DNA from: Sutterella parvirubra YIT 11816
Lineage (GTDB): Bacteria; Pseudomonadota; Gammaproteobacteria; Burkholderiales; Burkholderiaceae_F
Reading direction: 5' to 3'
Assembly (NCBI RefSeq): GCF_000250875.1
Contig: NZ_JH604933.1
Span: 1-17,092 of the forward strand
Length of the DNA: 17,092 bases
Positions 1 through 6,156 of this stretch are shown here, piece after piece. The translations under genes and the position numbers were made by a program. The notes below the pieces were generated by a model. That model made no database searches. It was not told the DNA's origin and saw only the letters and a program-made list of their open reading frames with translations. Position 1 is the stretch's first letter. Every line of letters begins with the position of its first letter.

Positions 1-31
1 TCTGAAGACGAGGGTTTCCTGAGGGATTTCC

Positions 32-631
32 ATGAACCGATTCAAGACCATCGCCGCCCCGGCGCTCTGCGCGCTCTCCGGACTTTTCGCCTTCGGCACG
101 GCCGCGGCCGCCGAACCCATCGACGTCGCGGGCGTGCGCTATGAAGCGGCCGCCGACGTGGCCGGGAGCCAATTGGTGCTGAACGGCGCGGGCCTTCGCA
201 AGATCGTCTTCTTCAAGGTCTACGCGGCCGGCCTCTACCTCCCGCAGCCTGCGGCGAGCCTTGCGGAAGCCGCCGCGCAGGACGGCCCCCGGCGCGTGCG
301 CCTCACGCTTCTGCGCAACGTCTCGGGGAGCGACTTCATCGAGGCGCTCGACGACGGCCTCAAAGCGAACCTGACGCCCGAGGGCGAAGCCGCCATTCAG
401 AAGGAACTCACGCAGTTGAAAGCCATCATGACCGAGATCGGCGACGTGAAGGAAGGCGACGTGGTCGACTTCGACTTCTCGCCCGAGGCCGGCACGACGG
501 TGACCCGAAACGGCGCGCCCGTGGGCGAAGCGATTCCGGGGAAGCCCCTCTACGACGCCGTGCTCGCGATCTGGCTGGGTGAGAAGCCCATCGACGGGAG
601 CCTCAAGAAGGGGCTGCTCGGGCAGAAGTAA
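32..631 (+). CDS. Secreted chalcone isomerase-like protein
   Basis: A 199-residue protein with a Sec signal peptide: basic MNRFK, a hydrophobic stretch to about residue 26, and an AAAA-E cleavage region. The mature part has the hallmarks of the bacterial chalcone-isomerase-like family: LNGAGLR (50-56), FKVYAAGLYLP (61-71), a central helical stretch, and WLGEKPID near the C-terminus (182-188). These bacterial proteins are predicted periplasmic, and most have no demonstrated isomerase activity. They share the fold and may bind a small hydrophobic ligand. The ATG at 32 follows GAGGG at a suitable distance. The gene is monocistronic within the window, since a hairpin terminator follows 40 bases after the stop. 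Family assignment is firm, function is not known. Confidence 0.85.
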   Translation: MNRFKTIAAPALCALSGLFAFGTAAAAEPIDVAGVRYEAAADVAGSQLVLNGAGLRKIVFFKVYAAGLYLPQPAASLAEAAAQDGPRRVRLTLLRNVSGSDFIEALDDGLKANLTPEGEAAIQKELTQLKAIMTEIGDVKEGDVVDFDFSPEAGTTVTRNGAPVGEAIPGKPLYDAVLAIWLGEKPIDGSLKKGLLGQK

Positions 632-670
632 GCCGCCCGCACGCAGACCCCAAAAAGGATCAAAAAAGGA

Positions 671-703
671 GCCGGGCAACCCCGAAGGGTGCCCGGCTTT
701 CTG
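671..703 (+). terminator. Rho-independent terminator after the chalcone isomerase-like gene
   Basis: GCCGGGC (671-677) pairs with GCCCGGC (691-697), extended by A678-T690. An inner CCC/GGG pair closes a GAA loop. The stem is followed by TTTCTGTTGCTT. It lies 40 bases after the stop codon of the + strand gene. It could also stop minus-strand transcription from the cytochrome gene, because A-runs on the other side read as T on that strand. Confidence 0.8.
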
Positions 704-759
704 TTGCTTCGGAGGAGATCGGAGCGGGGACAATCAAGGAGAATCGGGGCTTCTGCGAC

Positions 760-1149
760 TTACTTCTCGTGGCAACCGGCATCGCTGCACGGTTGGAAAT
801 GTTCCATATGATGGCAGCCGTAGCACATCGAGAGCGAGGCTTCCTTCGGCTTGTAGCCCGAAGGAATCGGCATCGGGTGCTCCTCGTGGCAGCCCGTGCA
901 TTCCGGCACCACCTTTTCGCCCTGATGGGGATTCGCGGCGTTCGGATCGAGATACTGGTGCGGCTGCACGGCGTCGCCGAATTCGTCCTTCCAGTCCTTC
1001 GTCTTGTCGCGGAGCGCGTCGAAGCTGCCGCCGTGGCAGGCGAGGCACATGTCGGACTTCGGGGCATCGGTCGCTCCGGCCGGGAGCGAGGAAAGCGCGA
1101 TGCCGAAGGCAAGGGCCAGCGCGGCGCAGATCCGGTGGGTCTTGGTCAT
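760..1149 (-). CDS. Periplasmic tetraheme cytochrome c (flavocytochrome c3 heme-subunit type)
   Basis: A 129-residue electron-transfer protein. Residues 1-26 are a Sec signal peptide (MTKTHR, hydrophobic core, cleavage near PAGA-TD). Three standard heme-attachment motifs follow: CLACH (35-39), CTGCH (84-88) and CYGCH (109-113). A fourth is spaced CX4CH: CSDAGCH (121-127). Histidines at 64, 75, 89, 91, 114 and 117 could be distal ligands. Size and motif layout match the small tetraheme domain that feeds electrons to flavocytochrome c fumarate-reductase-like flavoproteins (cytochrome c3-like). It lies downstream of such a flavoprotein on the same strand, 73 bases away, but that partner is truncated here. 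AGGAG lies nine bases before the ATG. Heme attachment would depend on the ccm genes at 7741-14956. Confidence 0.9.
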   Translation of the reverse strand: MTKTHRICAALALAFGIALSSLPAGATDAPKSDMCLACHGGSFDALRDKTKDWKDEFGDAVQPHQYLDPNAANPHQGEKVVPECTGCHEEHPMPIPSGYKPKEASLSMCYGCHHMEHFQPCSDAGCHEK

Positions 1150-1163
1150 GTTCTGAGTCTCCT

Positions 1164-1196
1164 GCGCCGCGGTCTCCCGACGGAAGACCGCGGCGC
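1164..1196 (-). other. Strong hairpin in the flavoprotein-cytochrome spacer
   Basis: A perfect 12-bp stem: GCGCCGCGGTCT (1164-1175) pairs with AGACCGCGGCGC (1185-1196) around a 9-base loop. It fills the 73-base gap between the flavoprotein stop and the cytochrome ribosome-binding site on the minus strand. No T-run follows on either side, so it is not a typical terminator. A role as an mRNA processing or 3'-end stabilising element, giving unequal expression of the two subunits, is inference. Confidence 0.7.
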
Positions 1197-1222
1197 GGTT
1201 CGGTTCTTACGGATGGACCCGC

Positions 1223-2125
1223 TTAGGCGAGCTTCTTGAAGGCGTTGCCGAGGACGTAGACCTGGATGAGGCCGCGCGAGAGGCCGTGCATCGAGGAGCC
1301 GCCCGTCACTTCACCGGCGGCGTAGAGCCCGGCGATGGCGTTGCCTTCCCAGTCGAGGACTTCGCAGTCGTTCGTGACGTGCAGGCCGCAGTAGCAGTCG
1401 TGGAGCGTCACCGACGTCCCGGCCGCGTAGAAGGGGCCCTTCTCGATCTTGAACTGGGGCGCGGGCTTTGCGAAGTCGGGGTCTTCGCCCTTGTCGACGT
1501 AGGTGTTGTACGTGCGGACCGTCTCAGCCAGAACCTTCGGGTCGATCTTGTGGCTCATCCACGGGTTCGTGTTGATCTTCTCCGCGAGCTCTTCAATGGT
1601 GTCCGCCTTGAAGAAGTACTGCGGGTCGACCGAGTTCTCCGTGATGCGGATGCGTTCGCGCTTCACCGCTTCGGAGTCGAAGATCGCCCACTGCGGACCC
1701 GCGGACCAATCCGGCGCGTGCGAGCCTTCGTTGATCTGGAGCGCCGCGGCGATGAAGTTGACCGGGTTGTACTTCGTGCGGCCGATGTTCTTCCAATCGC
1801 CGTGGACGTACGGGTTCTTATCGAGATCCTTGAAGAAGGCGCCGTTCGTGCCGTCCAAAAGGCCGCGGGTGGAGTTGGCGGTCCCGTAGCTCGTCAGCTT
1901 CGCGGAGTCGGCGGAGAGGCCGGCCGAAGACGTTTCTTCGAAGAAGCGCTTCCCGCACCAGTTCACCACGATCGCGTTCTGCCAGTTCCTGAGCGCCACG
2001 CCCGAATACTTGACGAGCGGGAAGATCGGCGACTCCGGCGCCCAGCGCAGGTACGTGTCGCGCACGCCGATCACGGCGCCGCGGGTGAGCGAAATGGGAC
2101 GTTCCGTGTAGGCGTTGGTCAGACC
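1223..2125 (-). pseudogene. Flavocytochrome c-type FAD flavoprotein, C-terminal fragment only
   Basis: About 300 residues of a fumarate/urocanate-reductase-like flavoprotein. The C-terminus carries the FAD-contact motif LYAAGEVTGG followed by SSMHGLSRG, and upstream is the family-typical GPFYA block. Full-length relatives are about 450-580 residues and start with a Rossmann GXGXXG FAD site, which is absent here. The open frame runs on to about 2287, but its first ~55 residues are low-complexity Arg-rich sequence antisense to a response regulator on the + strand. Real homology therefore starts near 2110-2125. The usual fumarate-site HH pair is replaced by LHDCYCG, so the original substrate was probably not fumarate. 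It lies directly upstream of the tetraheme cytochrome, its expected electron donor. It is either a rearranged pseudogene or an assembly join. Confidence 0.8.
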
Positions 2126-2560
2126 GTCGCGTACGAATCGGCCGAAGCCTTTCTGAAGGACTACCGCTCCGCGCCGCCCGGCTGCGTGCTCCTCGACATC
2201 CGCATGCCGGGGCTCTCGGGGCTCGAACTTCAGGCCCGGATGAAGGAAGAGAACCTCTTGATGCCGATCGTCTTCATCACGGGGCACGGCGACGTGCCGA
2301 CGGCCGTGCAGGCCGTGAAGAACGGCGCTTCGACTTCCTTGAGAAGCCCGTCGACGCCGAGCGCCTCATTCCCGTCATTGAAGCCGCGTGCGCGGCGCCG
2401 CACCCGACGGAAGGGATGCTCTCGTCCTTGGAGGCGGAGCGCGTTCTCGCAGAGATGAGCCCGAGGGAGCGCGAGGTGACGGGGCTTTTGGCGAACGGGC
2501 TCTCCAACGCCGCCATCGCCGAGCGGCTCGGCTTGTCGGAGCGCACCGTGCAGGGCCGGG
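2119..2560 (+). pseudogene. FixJ/LuxR-type response regulator, truncated at both ends and frameshifted
   Basis: The frame starts abruptly in the middle of a receiver domain (TVAYESAEAFL). It continues through the phospho-acceptor block VLLDIRMPG, the switch threonine in FITGHGD, and AVQAVKNGA. At about 2328-2330 one T is missing: GCTTCGAC where GCTTTCGAC would restore the family sequence. The rest (DFLEKPVD with the conserved Lys, then a linker and a LuxR-type helix-turn-helix, EMSPREREV and LSNAAIAERLGLSERTV) is in the next frame. The HTH stops before its last helix, where sequence of another family begins near 2556. The first ~45 residues with the acidic pocket are missing at the junction with the minus-strand flavoprotein. 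It cannot encode a working regulator as given. Confidence 0.85.
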
Positions 2561-2763
2561 GACGCACGGTCCGGTTCGACGAGGCGTTCGAAGCGAAGAT
2601 CGCCGAACTCGCCTCCGGCGCGCCTCCCGAGGGCGTGCAGGCCTGGACGCTTCGCCTTTTGGCCGAAAAGGCCGTCGAGGCCGGGTGGGTCGATTCGGTG
2701 TCGCCGATGACGATTCACCGGATTCTCAAAAAGAGGAACCTGACGCTCACGCCGGGCGCGTAG
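2556..2763 (+). pseudogene. IS630-family transposase N-terminal fragment
   Basis: About 65 residues in frame with the preceding regulator remnant. They match the second helix-turn-helix of IS630/Tc1-mariner-type transposases: GRGRTVRFDEAFEAKI, then PPEG, WTLRLLAEKAVEAGWV, and SVSPMTIHRILKK. The frame ends at TAG 2761-2763 straight after this domain. The DDE catalytic domain (more than 200 residues in the family) is absent, and so is the first HTH. It is a dead transposase scrap joined to the LuxR helix of the regulator. No terminal inverted repeats could be identified by eye. Confidence 0.7.
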
Positions 2764-2799
2764 GACGCATTGAAGATGCTTCGGAAGACTTGAAGGGCT

Positions 2800-3681
2800 T
2801 CAGCGCCCGAGCCACTCGAGGAGCCGCGGCATTGCCTCCTGAGCATCCCGCCGTCCCGCCTCCCAGGCGCGGCGGATCTCCGCCGCATCGTGCGTGATGC
2901 GGGGCACGCCCAAGGGGGCCTTCGGGCGGATCACGAAGACTTTGCCCTCCTCCTCGCGGCGCTTCAAGTGTTCTTGGGCCAGGTCGTACGCCTCGCCGCT
3001 CTTTTGAAAAGCCCGCACGAAGGCCGGATACTTCCGGTAGATCCAAGGGGCGAGCCAGGCGTCGCGGTCGCGCACCGAGTCGCCCTCGGGACGCGTCAAG
3101 ACCGCGATCTGCCGCGTGAAGCCCATGGCTTCAAAGGCCGCCGCAGGGACGCGGTCGGCGCAGCCGCCGTCGACGAAAGCCTTCCCCTGCCAACGCACCG
3201 CCGGCATCACGTAGGGGAGCGCGGTCGAGGCCGCGAGGAGATCAATGTCGCGGCGCATGTCGGTGAGCTCGGGGAATTCGGCCTTCCCCGTCTCGAGGTT
3301 CGTGACGCCCGCGAAGAACCGCATCGTGCGGCGCGCGAACGCCTCGTGGTCGTAGGGTTCGAGCGCGTCCGGAATCTCGCGGAAGCAGAAGTCGCGGTCG
3401 ATCACGCATCCGGTGCGAAGCCACCGGCGGAAGCTCCCGAAGCGCTCGTCCGGCGCGAAGCGCTCGTAGATCCGAAGGCTTCGGCCGCGCTGGCGCGAGA
3501 CGAAGCTCGCGGCGTGGATGGCACCCGCCGAGACGCCCAACACGCCCTTCACCTCACGCATGAGGGGCTCGGCCGCGTCAAAGACGTCCAAGACACCCGC
3601 CGCGTAGATCGCGCGGCAGCCGCCGCCTTCGACGACGATGCCGAGCGGGTCGGCTTCGCGGACTTCAGAGCCTTCCGGCAC
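2800..3681 (-). CDS. Patatin-like phospholipase (YjjU type)
   Basis: A 293-residue predicted serine lipid acyl hydrolase. The oxyanion-hole motif GGGCR is at 19-23, the nucleophile elbow GVSAG at 49-53 (Ser51), and the dyad aspartate in DGG at 171-173. A C-terminal tail is rich in basic and acidic residues. It has no signal peptide, so it is cytoplasmic or membrane-peripheral. The layout (motif near the N-terminus, total ~290-350 residues) matches the bacterial YjjU/RssA-like patatins. The start is GTG (3679-3681), one base after the TGA of the preceding gene with GGAG six bases upstream, so translation is probably coupled. It is the last gene of a six-gene operon, and the other five members are unknown or DUF proteins. 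Enzyme class is confident, substrate unknown. Confidence 0.9.
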   Translation of the reverse strand: MPEGSEVREADPLGIVVEGGGCRAIYAAGVLDVFDAAEPLMREVKGVLGVSAGAIHAASFVSRQRGRSLRIYERFAPDERFGSFRRWLRTGCVIDRDFCFREIPDALEPYDHEAFARRTMRFFAGVTNLETGKAEFPELTDMRRDIDLLAASTALPYVMPAVRWQGKAFVDGGCADRVPAAAFEAMGFTRQIAVLTRPEGDSVRDRDAWLAPWIYRKYPAFVRAFQKSGEAYDLAQEHLKRREEEGKVFVIRPKAPLGVPRITHDAAEIRRAWEAGRRDAQEAMPRLLEWLGR

Positions 3682-3682
3682 G

Positions 3683-4009
3683 TCAGTCTCCGCGGAGGTT
3701 CCGCAAGAACCGCTTCGCGGAGCCGACCAAATAGCCCAGCTCGTAGCAGCGCGCCCCCATCAGCCGGATGATCTCTTCGATCGGCACGGGCGGGAGCTGG
3801 TTCGCGATGGCGTTTTCGATTTCTTCCCGAAGGACCTCTTCGGGCGGACGCTTCTTCATGTCGGCCACCATCCGGAGCGTGTTCAACGCATCGGGCGAGA
3901 GCCGCGACATCATGCGCGCGATGTCCTCGCGCGCGAGGTCGCGGTTCGTGAGCGGGCGCATGTCGCCGGAATGGGCGCTGCCGCCGTTTCGGTTCGTGGG
4001 AAGCGTCAT
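3683..4009 (-). CDS. Hypothetical protein, 108 residues
   Basis: I do not recognise the family. The first ~16 residues are Asn/Gly/Ser-rich and probably disordered. The rest is predicted helical and charged, with RPPEEVLREEIENAI around the middle and a basic tail ending SAKRFLRNLRGD. The segment PPVPIEEIIRLMGARCYELGYL has alternating hydrophobics that suggest one amphipathic helix pair. There is no signal peptide or membrane segment. The ATG at 4009 has only a weak ribosome-binding site, and Met17 (3961) is an alternative start. It sits 18 bases after the DUF1828-like gene and one base before the GTG of the phospholipase, so it is likely co-expressed with both. Confidence 0.7.
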   Translation of the reverse strand: MTLPTNRNGGSAHSGDMRPLTNRDLAREDIARMMSRLSPDALNTLRMVADMKKRPPEEVLREEIENAIANQLPPVPIEEIIRLMGARCYELGYLVGSAKRFLRNLRGD

Positions 4010-4027
4010 GATCTCGTTCGTCGGCGG

Positions 4028-4426
4028 TCAGCGGGAGGCGGCCGCGAGCGTCCCCAGCATCATCACGCCGGAGGTCACCGCCGCGACGGCGTGCTTCAAG
4101 AGGTCGGGCGCACCCGCCACGACGAAGACGCGGCCTTCGTCGTCGACGCCGGCACCCGTGGCTTCCAACGCCGTGCGGAAGCCTTCGGGGGCGGTCTCGG
4201 AAAGACGCGCGACGTCGACCGCGCGGCCCGAGAGGCTCGCGGCCAAAGCGCCCCCGTCGGTGACGAGGAGCGGCCCGTCCTCACCCGTCATGCGCGTCAC
4301 GCGGATGACGAGGGGTTCGGTCGTGCCGGGAAGCACGAAGGGCGTCTCGACGAGATCGTCGCCTTCCTGGGCGACGCCGTGACCGGGTCGGACGCGCAGA
4401 AACTCGGCAAGGTCTTCAAAGCGCAT
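4028..4426 (-). CDS. DUF1828-like hypothetical protein
   Basis: 132 residues. The N-terminal half has the pattern of DUF1828 proteins: a helix ending LRVRPG, a TPF strand (residues 28-30), a hydrophobic strand LVIRV, then LLVTDGG (53-59) before a helix. The second half has FRTALEATGAGVDDEGRVFV, which matches the strand-helix-strand continuation of the family. The domain has no established function, and I place it from the motif pattern with moderate confidence. The C-terminal LLKHAVAAVTSGVMMLGTLAA is hydrophobic and could be a buried helix. No good ribosome-binding site precedes the ATG at 4426. It is the fourth gene of the operon, 42 bases from the gene upstream. Confidence 0.65.
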   Translation of the reverse strand: MRFEDLAEFLRVRPGHGVAQEGDDLVETPFVLPGTTEPLVIRVTRMTGEDGPLLVTDGGALAASLSGRAVDVARLSETAPEGFRTALEATGAGVDDEGRVFVVAGAPDLLKHAVAAVTSGVMMLGTLAAASR

Positions 4427-4468
4427 GGTCGTTTTGGTCGTTCAATTCTGTGGAGTTTGGGTCGGGAC

Positions 4469-4933
4469 TCAGAAGTCCGGCATCCCCGTGAAGCCCGCGG
4501 CCCAACGGGCGGCCAGGGCTTCGAGGCTCGCGTCGTCGGGGGTGGAAGCCACCGTCTCGACCGCATCCGCCACGAACCAGGAGGCGGCGGCGCGCACGAC
4601 GGCGGCGTCCGTGAGGCCCGAGAGGTCGACCTCCTCCGCCTTTTCGCGGATCAGCTGAGCGAGCCCGTAGGGGTTCCAGTCCTCAGTCGTCTCGAAGTGC
4701 GGGTTCTCGCCCGCAAAGGTCGTCGCGAGCCAGTCGAGCAGCTTCCGGTTCGCGGCCTCGATGTCGGCCTCGGAGAGTTCCCCCGCGGCGAAGGCTTCCG
4801 CGCGGGCGCGCATGTTCTTCGCGGCTTTCAGAAGAATCCCCTCCACGACGTCGATCGAGGCGATGTTGGGGGCGCGGTCGGCCTTGGAGCTGAAGTCGCG
4901 GCATCCGCCGGCGCAGCGCTTGCAGGAACTCAT
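4469..4933 (-). CDS. Hypothetical acidic helical protein with Cys-rich N-terminus (paralog family member)
   Basis: 154 residues, predicted mostly helical and acidic. It begins MSSCKRCAGGC (Cys 4, 7, 11), a cluster that could bind a metal but is too short to call. Residues 50-105 align with the two upstream genes. AGELSEAD (50-57), FETT (80-83) and LAQLIRE match AGTLTADE, FAVT and LVADMRE of the 4971-5447 product with identical spacing. SEADIEAANRKLLDWLATTF and W86 match SPDEVAHAASTTVETLAALF and W70 of the 5456-5971 product. I do not know the family. GGAG lies seven bases before the ATG. Third gene of the operon. Confidence 0.75.
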   Translation of the reverse strand: MSSCKRCAGGCRDFSSKADRAPNIASIDVVEGILLKAAKNMRARAEAFAAGELSEADIEAANRKLLDWLATTFAGENPHFETTEDWNPYGLAQLIREKAEEVDLSGLTDAAVVRAAASWFVADAVETVASTPDDASLEALAARWAAGFTGMPDF

Positions 4934-4970
4934 CGGGGGTCTCCGGGTGGGGGTCGAGTCAGAAGGTCAA

Positions 4971-5447
4971 TCAGTTGCGAAGGCGCCCGCCCGTGAAGCG
5001 CACGAGCCAGACCGAGCAGAAGCCCTCGAAGCATTCGGCGAGCTTTTCGTCGCCTTCGTCGCACTCGCCCTGCGAGAGGCAGGCGCGCAGCATCGTGTAG
5101 GTCTCACGCTGGAAGACGCGGGCGGCGTGCACCATCGCGGCGCGGGGATTTTCGGCGGCTTCGGCCGGCTGATCGCGAAAGAGCGCCGGGATGTTCTCGC
5201 GCATGTCGGCCACCAACTGCGGCCCGCACGCGGGAAGCGTCACCGCGAAGCGCTCGTCTTCGTTCATGAGGATGCGCGCGATCGAGCGCACGGCCGCGTC
5301 GTCGCGCTCGGCGGCCTCGTCCGCGGTGAGCGTGCCCGCGCGGACGTCGAGAAGGTTTTTGAGCACCTTGCGGACGGTGTCCGCGAGGAGCGCTTCCAAT
5401 TCATCCGTGCCGAGGGACACGGGGGTTGTTTGCGTGTTGTTTGTCAT
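4971..5447 (-). CDS. Hypothetical acidic helical protein (paralog family member)
   Basis: 158 residues with no signal peptide or membrane span. It is predicted all-helical, with DELEALLADTVRKVLKNLL near the start. The region 37-85 aligns without gaps to residues 50-98 of the next gene's product (positions 4469-4933): AG-x-L/T motif, then F and T exactly 29 and 32 residues on, then L-x-A-x-x-RE. Cysteines cluster late in the protein (LSQGEC, AECFEGFC) and have no recognised motif. The ATG at 5447 is eight bases after the TAA of the upstream gene, so the pair is translationally close. Function unknown. Confidence 0.75.
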   Translation of the reverse strand: MTNNTQTTPVSLGTDELEALLADTVRKVLKNLLDVRAGTLTADEAAERDDAAVRSIARILMNEDERFAVTLPACGPQLVADMRENIPALFRDQPAEAAENPRAAMVHAARVFQRETYTMLRACLSQGECDEGDEKLAECFEGFCSVWLVRFTGGRLRN

Positions 5448-5455
5448 GGTGATTC

Positions 5456-5971
5456 TTATTCGGCGTCGTTGGGAGACGCCTCTTCTTCGTCTTCAGGTCC
5501 GAGAATGAGGGCCGTCCAGCCCGCGATTTCCATCTGCACCGAGGGGTCCGCGCAGAAGTCGGACAAATCCCCCGTCGGGTCGATGCGTTCCTGCTCCGAA
5601 AGTTCGGCGAAGGCCGCGATCATGCCGGAGATGATGCGGTTGAAGGTGAGCACGATGATCGCCGCCTGGCGTTCGGTCTCACCCAAATCCTCGGGGATTT
5701 CGGGGAGGTCCGGATCTTCCTTGAGCAGCGGAAGCACGCGTTCGGCCATCGCTTCGTGCGACCACCCGTCGGGGAGCCGCACGATGTGGTCGAGCGCGTC
5801 GCCCATGTCGATGAAGAGCGCGGCGAGCGTCTCCACGGTGGTCGAGGCGGCATGGGCCACTTCGTCCGGGGAGTCCGAACGGCGGAAGACGTTGATCGTG
5901 TCGACCGCCGCTTCGACGAGCAGATTCGCGAGAAGCGGATGGGTCAGAACGGTGGGCGCGTGTTCGGCCAT
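5456..5971 (-). CDS. Hypothetical acidic helical protein, first gene of the operon (paralog family member)
   Basis: 171 residues, acidic, ending in a run of Glu/Asp (GPEDEEEASPNDAE). The segment 34-53 (SPDEVAHAASTTVETLAALF) and W70 followed by EAMAERVLPLL resemble the corresponding parts of the 4469-4933 product, with one four-residue insertion. I read the three as divergent tandem paralogs. There is no signal peptide and no recognised domain. GGAG is six bases before the ATG. It is the promoter-proximal gene: a perfect TATAAT lies about 95 bases upstream. Confidence 0.75.
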   Translation of the reverse strand: MAEHAPTVLTHPLLANLLVEAAVDTINVFRRSDSPDEVAHAASTTVETLAALFIDMGDALDHIVRLPDGWSHEAMAERVLPLLKEDPDLPEIPEDLGETERQAAIIVLTFNRIISGMIAAFAELSEQERIDPTGDLSDFCADPSVQMEIAGWTALILGPEDEEEASPNDAE

Positions 5972-6029
5972 GAGGAGCTCCGTGCTTGGTTGTCGCGGAA
6001 GGGAAAAAACGGTTTCAGTCCCGGCGTCG

Positions 6030-6069
6030 CCCGGGCCCGAACCCGGGGGCGTCGAATTTTTTGATTATA
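6030..6069 (-). promoter_or_regulatory. Promoter (-10 TATAAT) and GC-rich leader hairpin of the six-gene operon
   Basis: On the minus strand a perfect TATAAT (complement of 6064-6069) precedes the first gene. No good -35 is present at 17 bp; the region there reads AAAATC. Transcription would start near 6057, giving a leader of about 85 bases. The leader holds a GC hairpin, CCCGGG (6030-6035) pairing with CCCGGG (6042-6047) around CCCGAA. The weak -35 suggests an activator or an alternative sigma contact, which is inference. Confidence 0.5.
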
Positions 6070-6107
6070 GCCGAGGGGTCCGGCCAGATTTTGCGACGGG
6101 GAATGGC

Positions 6108-6135
6108 CGAAAGCCCGCATTTCTGCGGGCTTTCG
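6108..6135 (-). terminator. Terminator of the alcohol dehydrogenase gene
   Basis: A perfect 12-bp stem, CGAAAGCCCGCA (6108-6119) with TGCGGGCTTTCG (6124-6135), closes a TTTC loop. It lies 22 bases past the dehydrogenase stop on the minus strand and just upstream of the operon promoter, so it insulates the two units. The T tail is short (CTTT within the stem). Confidence 0.75.
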
Positions 6136-6156
6136 AGGGGGTGAACCGTGCGAAGC

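Noticed and set aside
2126..2287. N-terminal 55 residues of the flavoprotein open frame
   Set aside because: They are the antisense reading of the response regulator, not flavoprotein sequence.
2800..3681. Patatin as a CBASS-type antiphage effector
   Set aside because: No cyclic nucleotide synthase or sensor neighbours are present, and the protein has the YjjU-type layout. The context supports an unknown operon, not CBASS.
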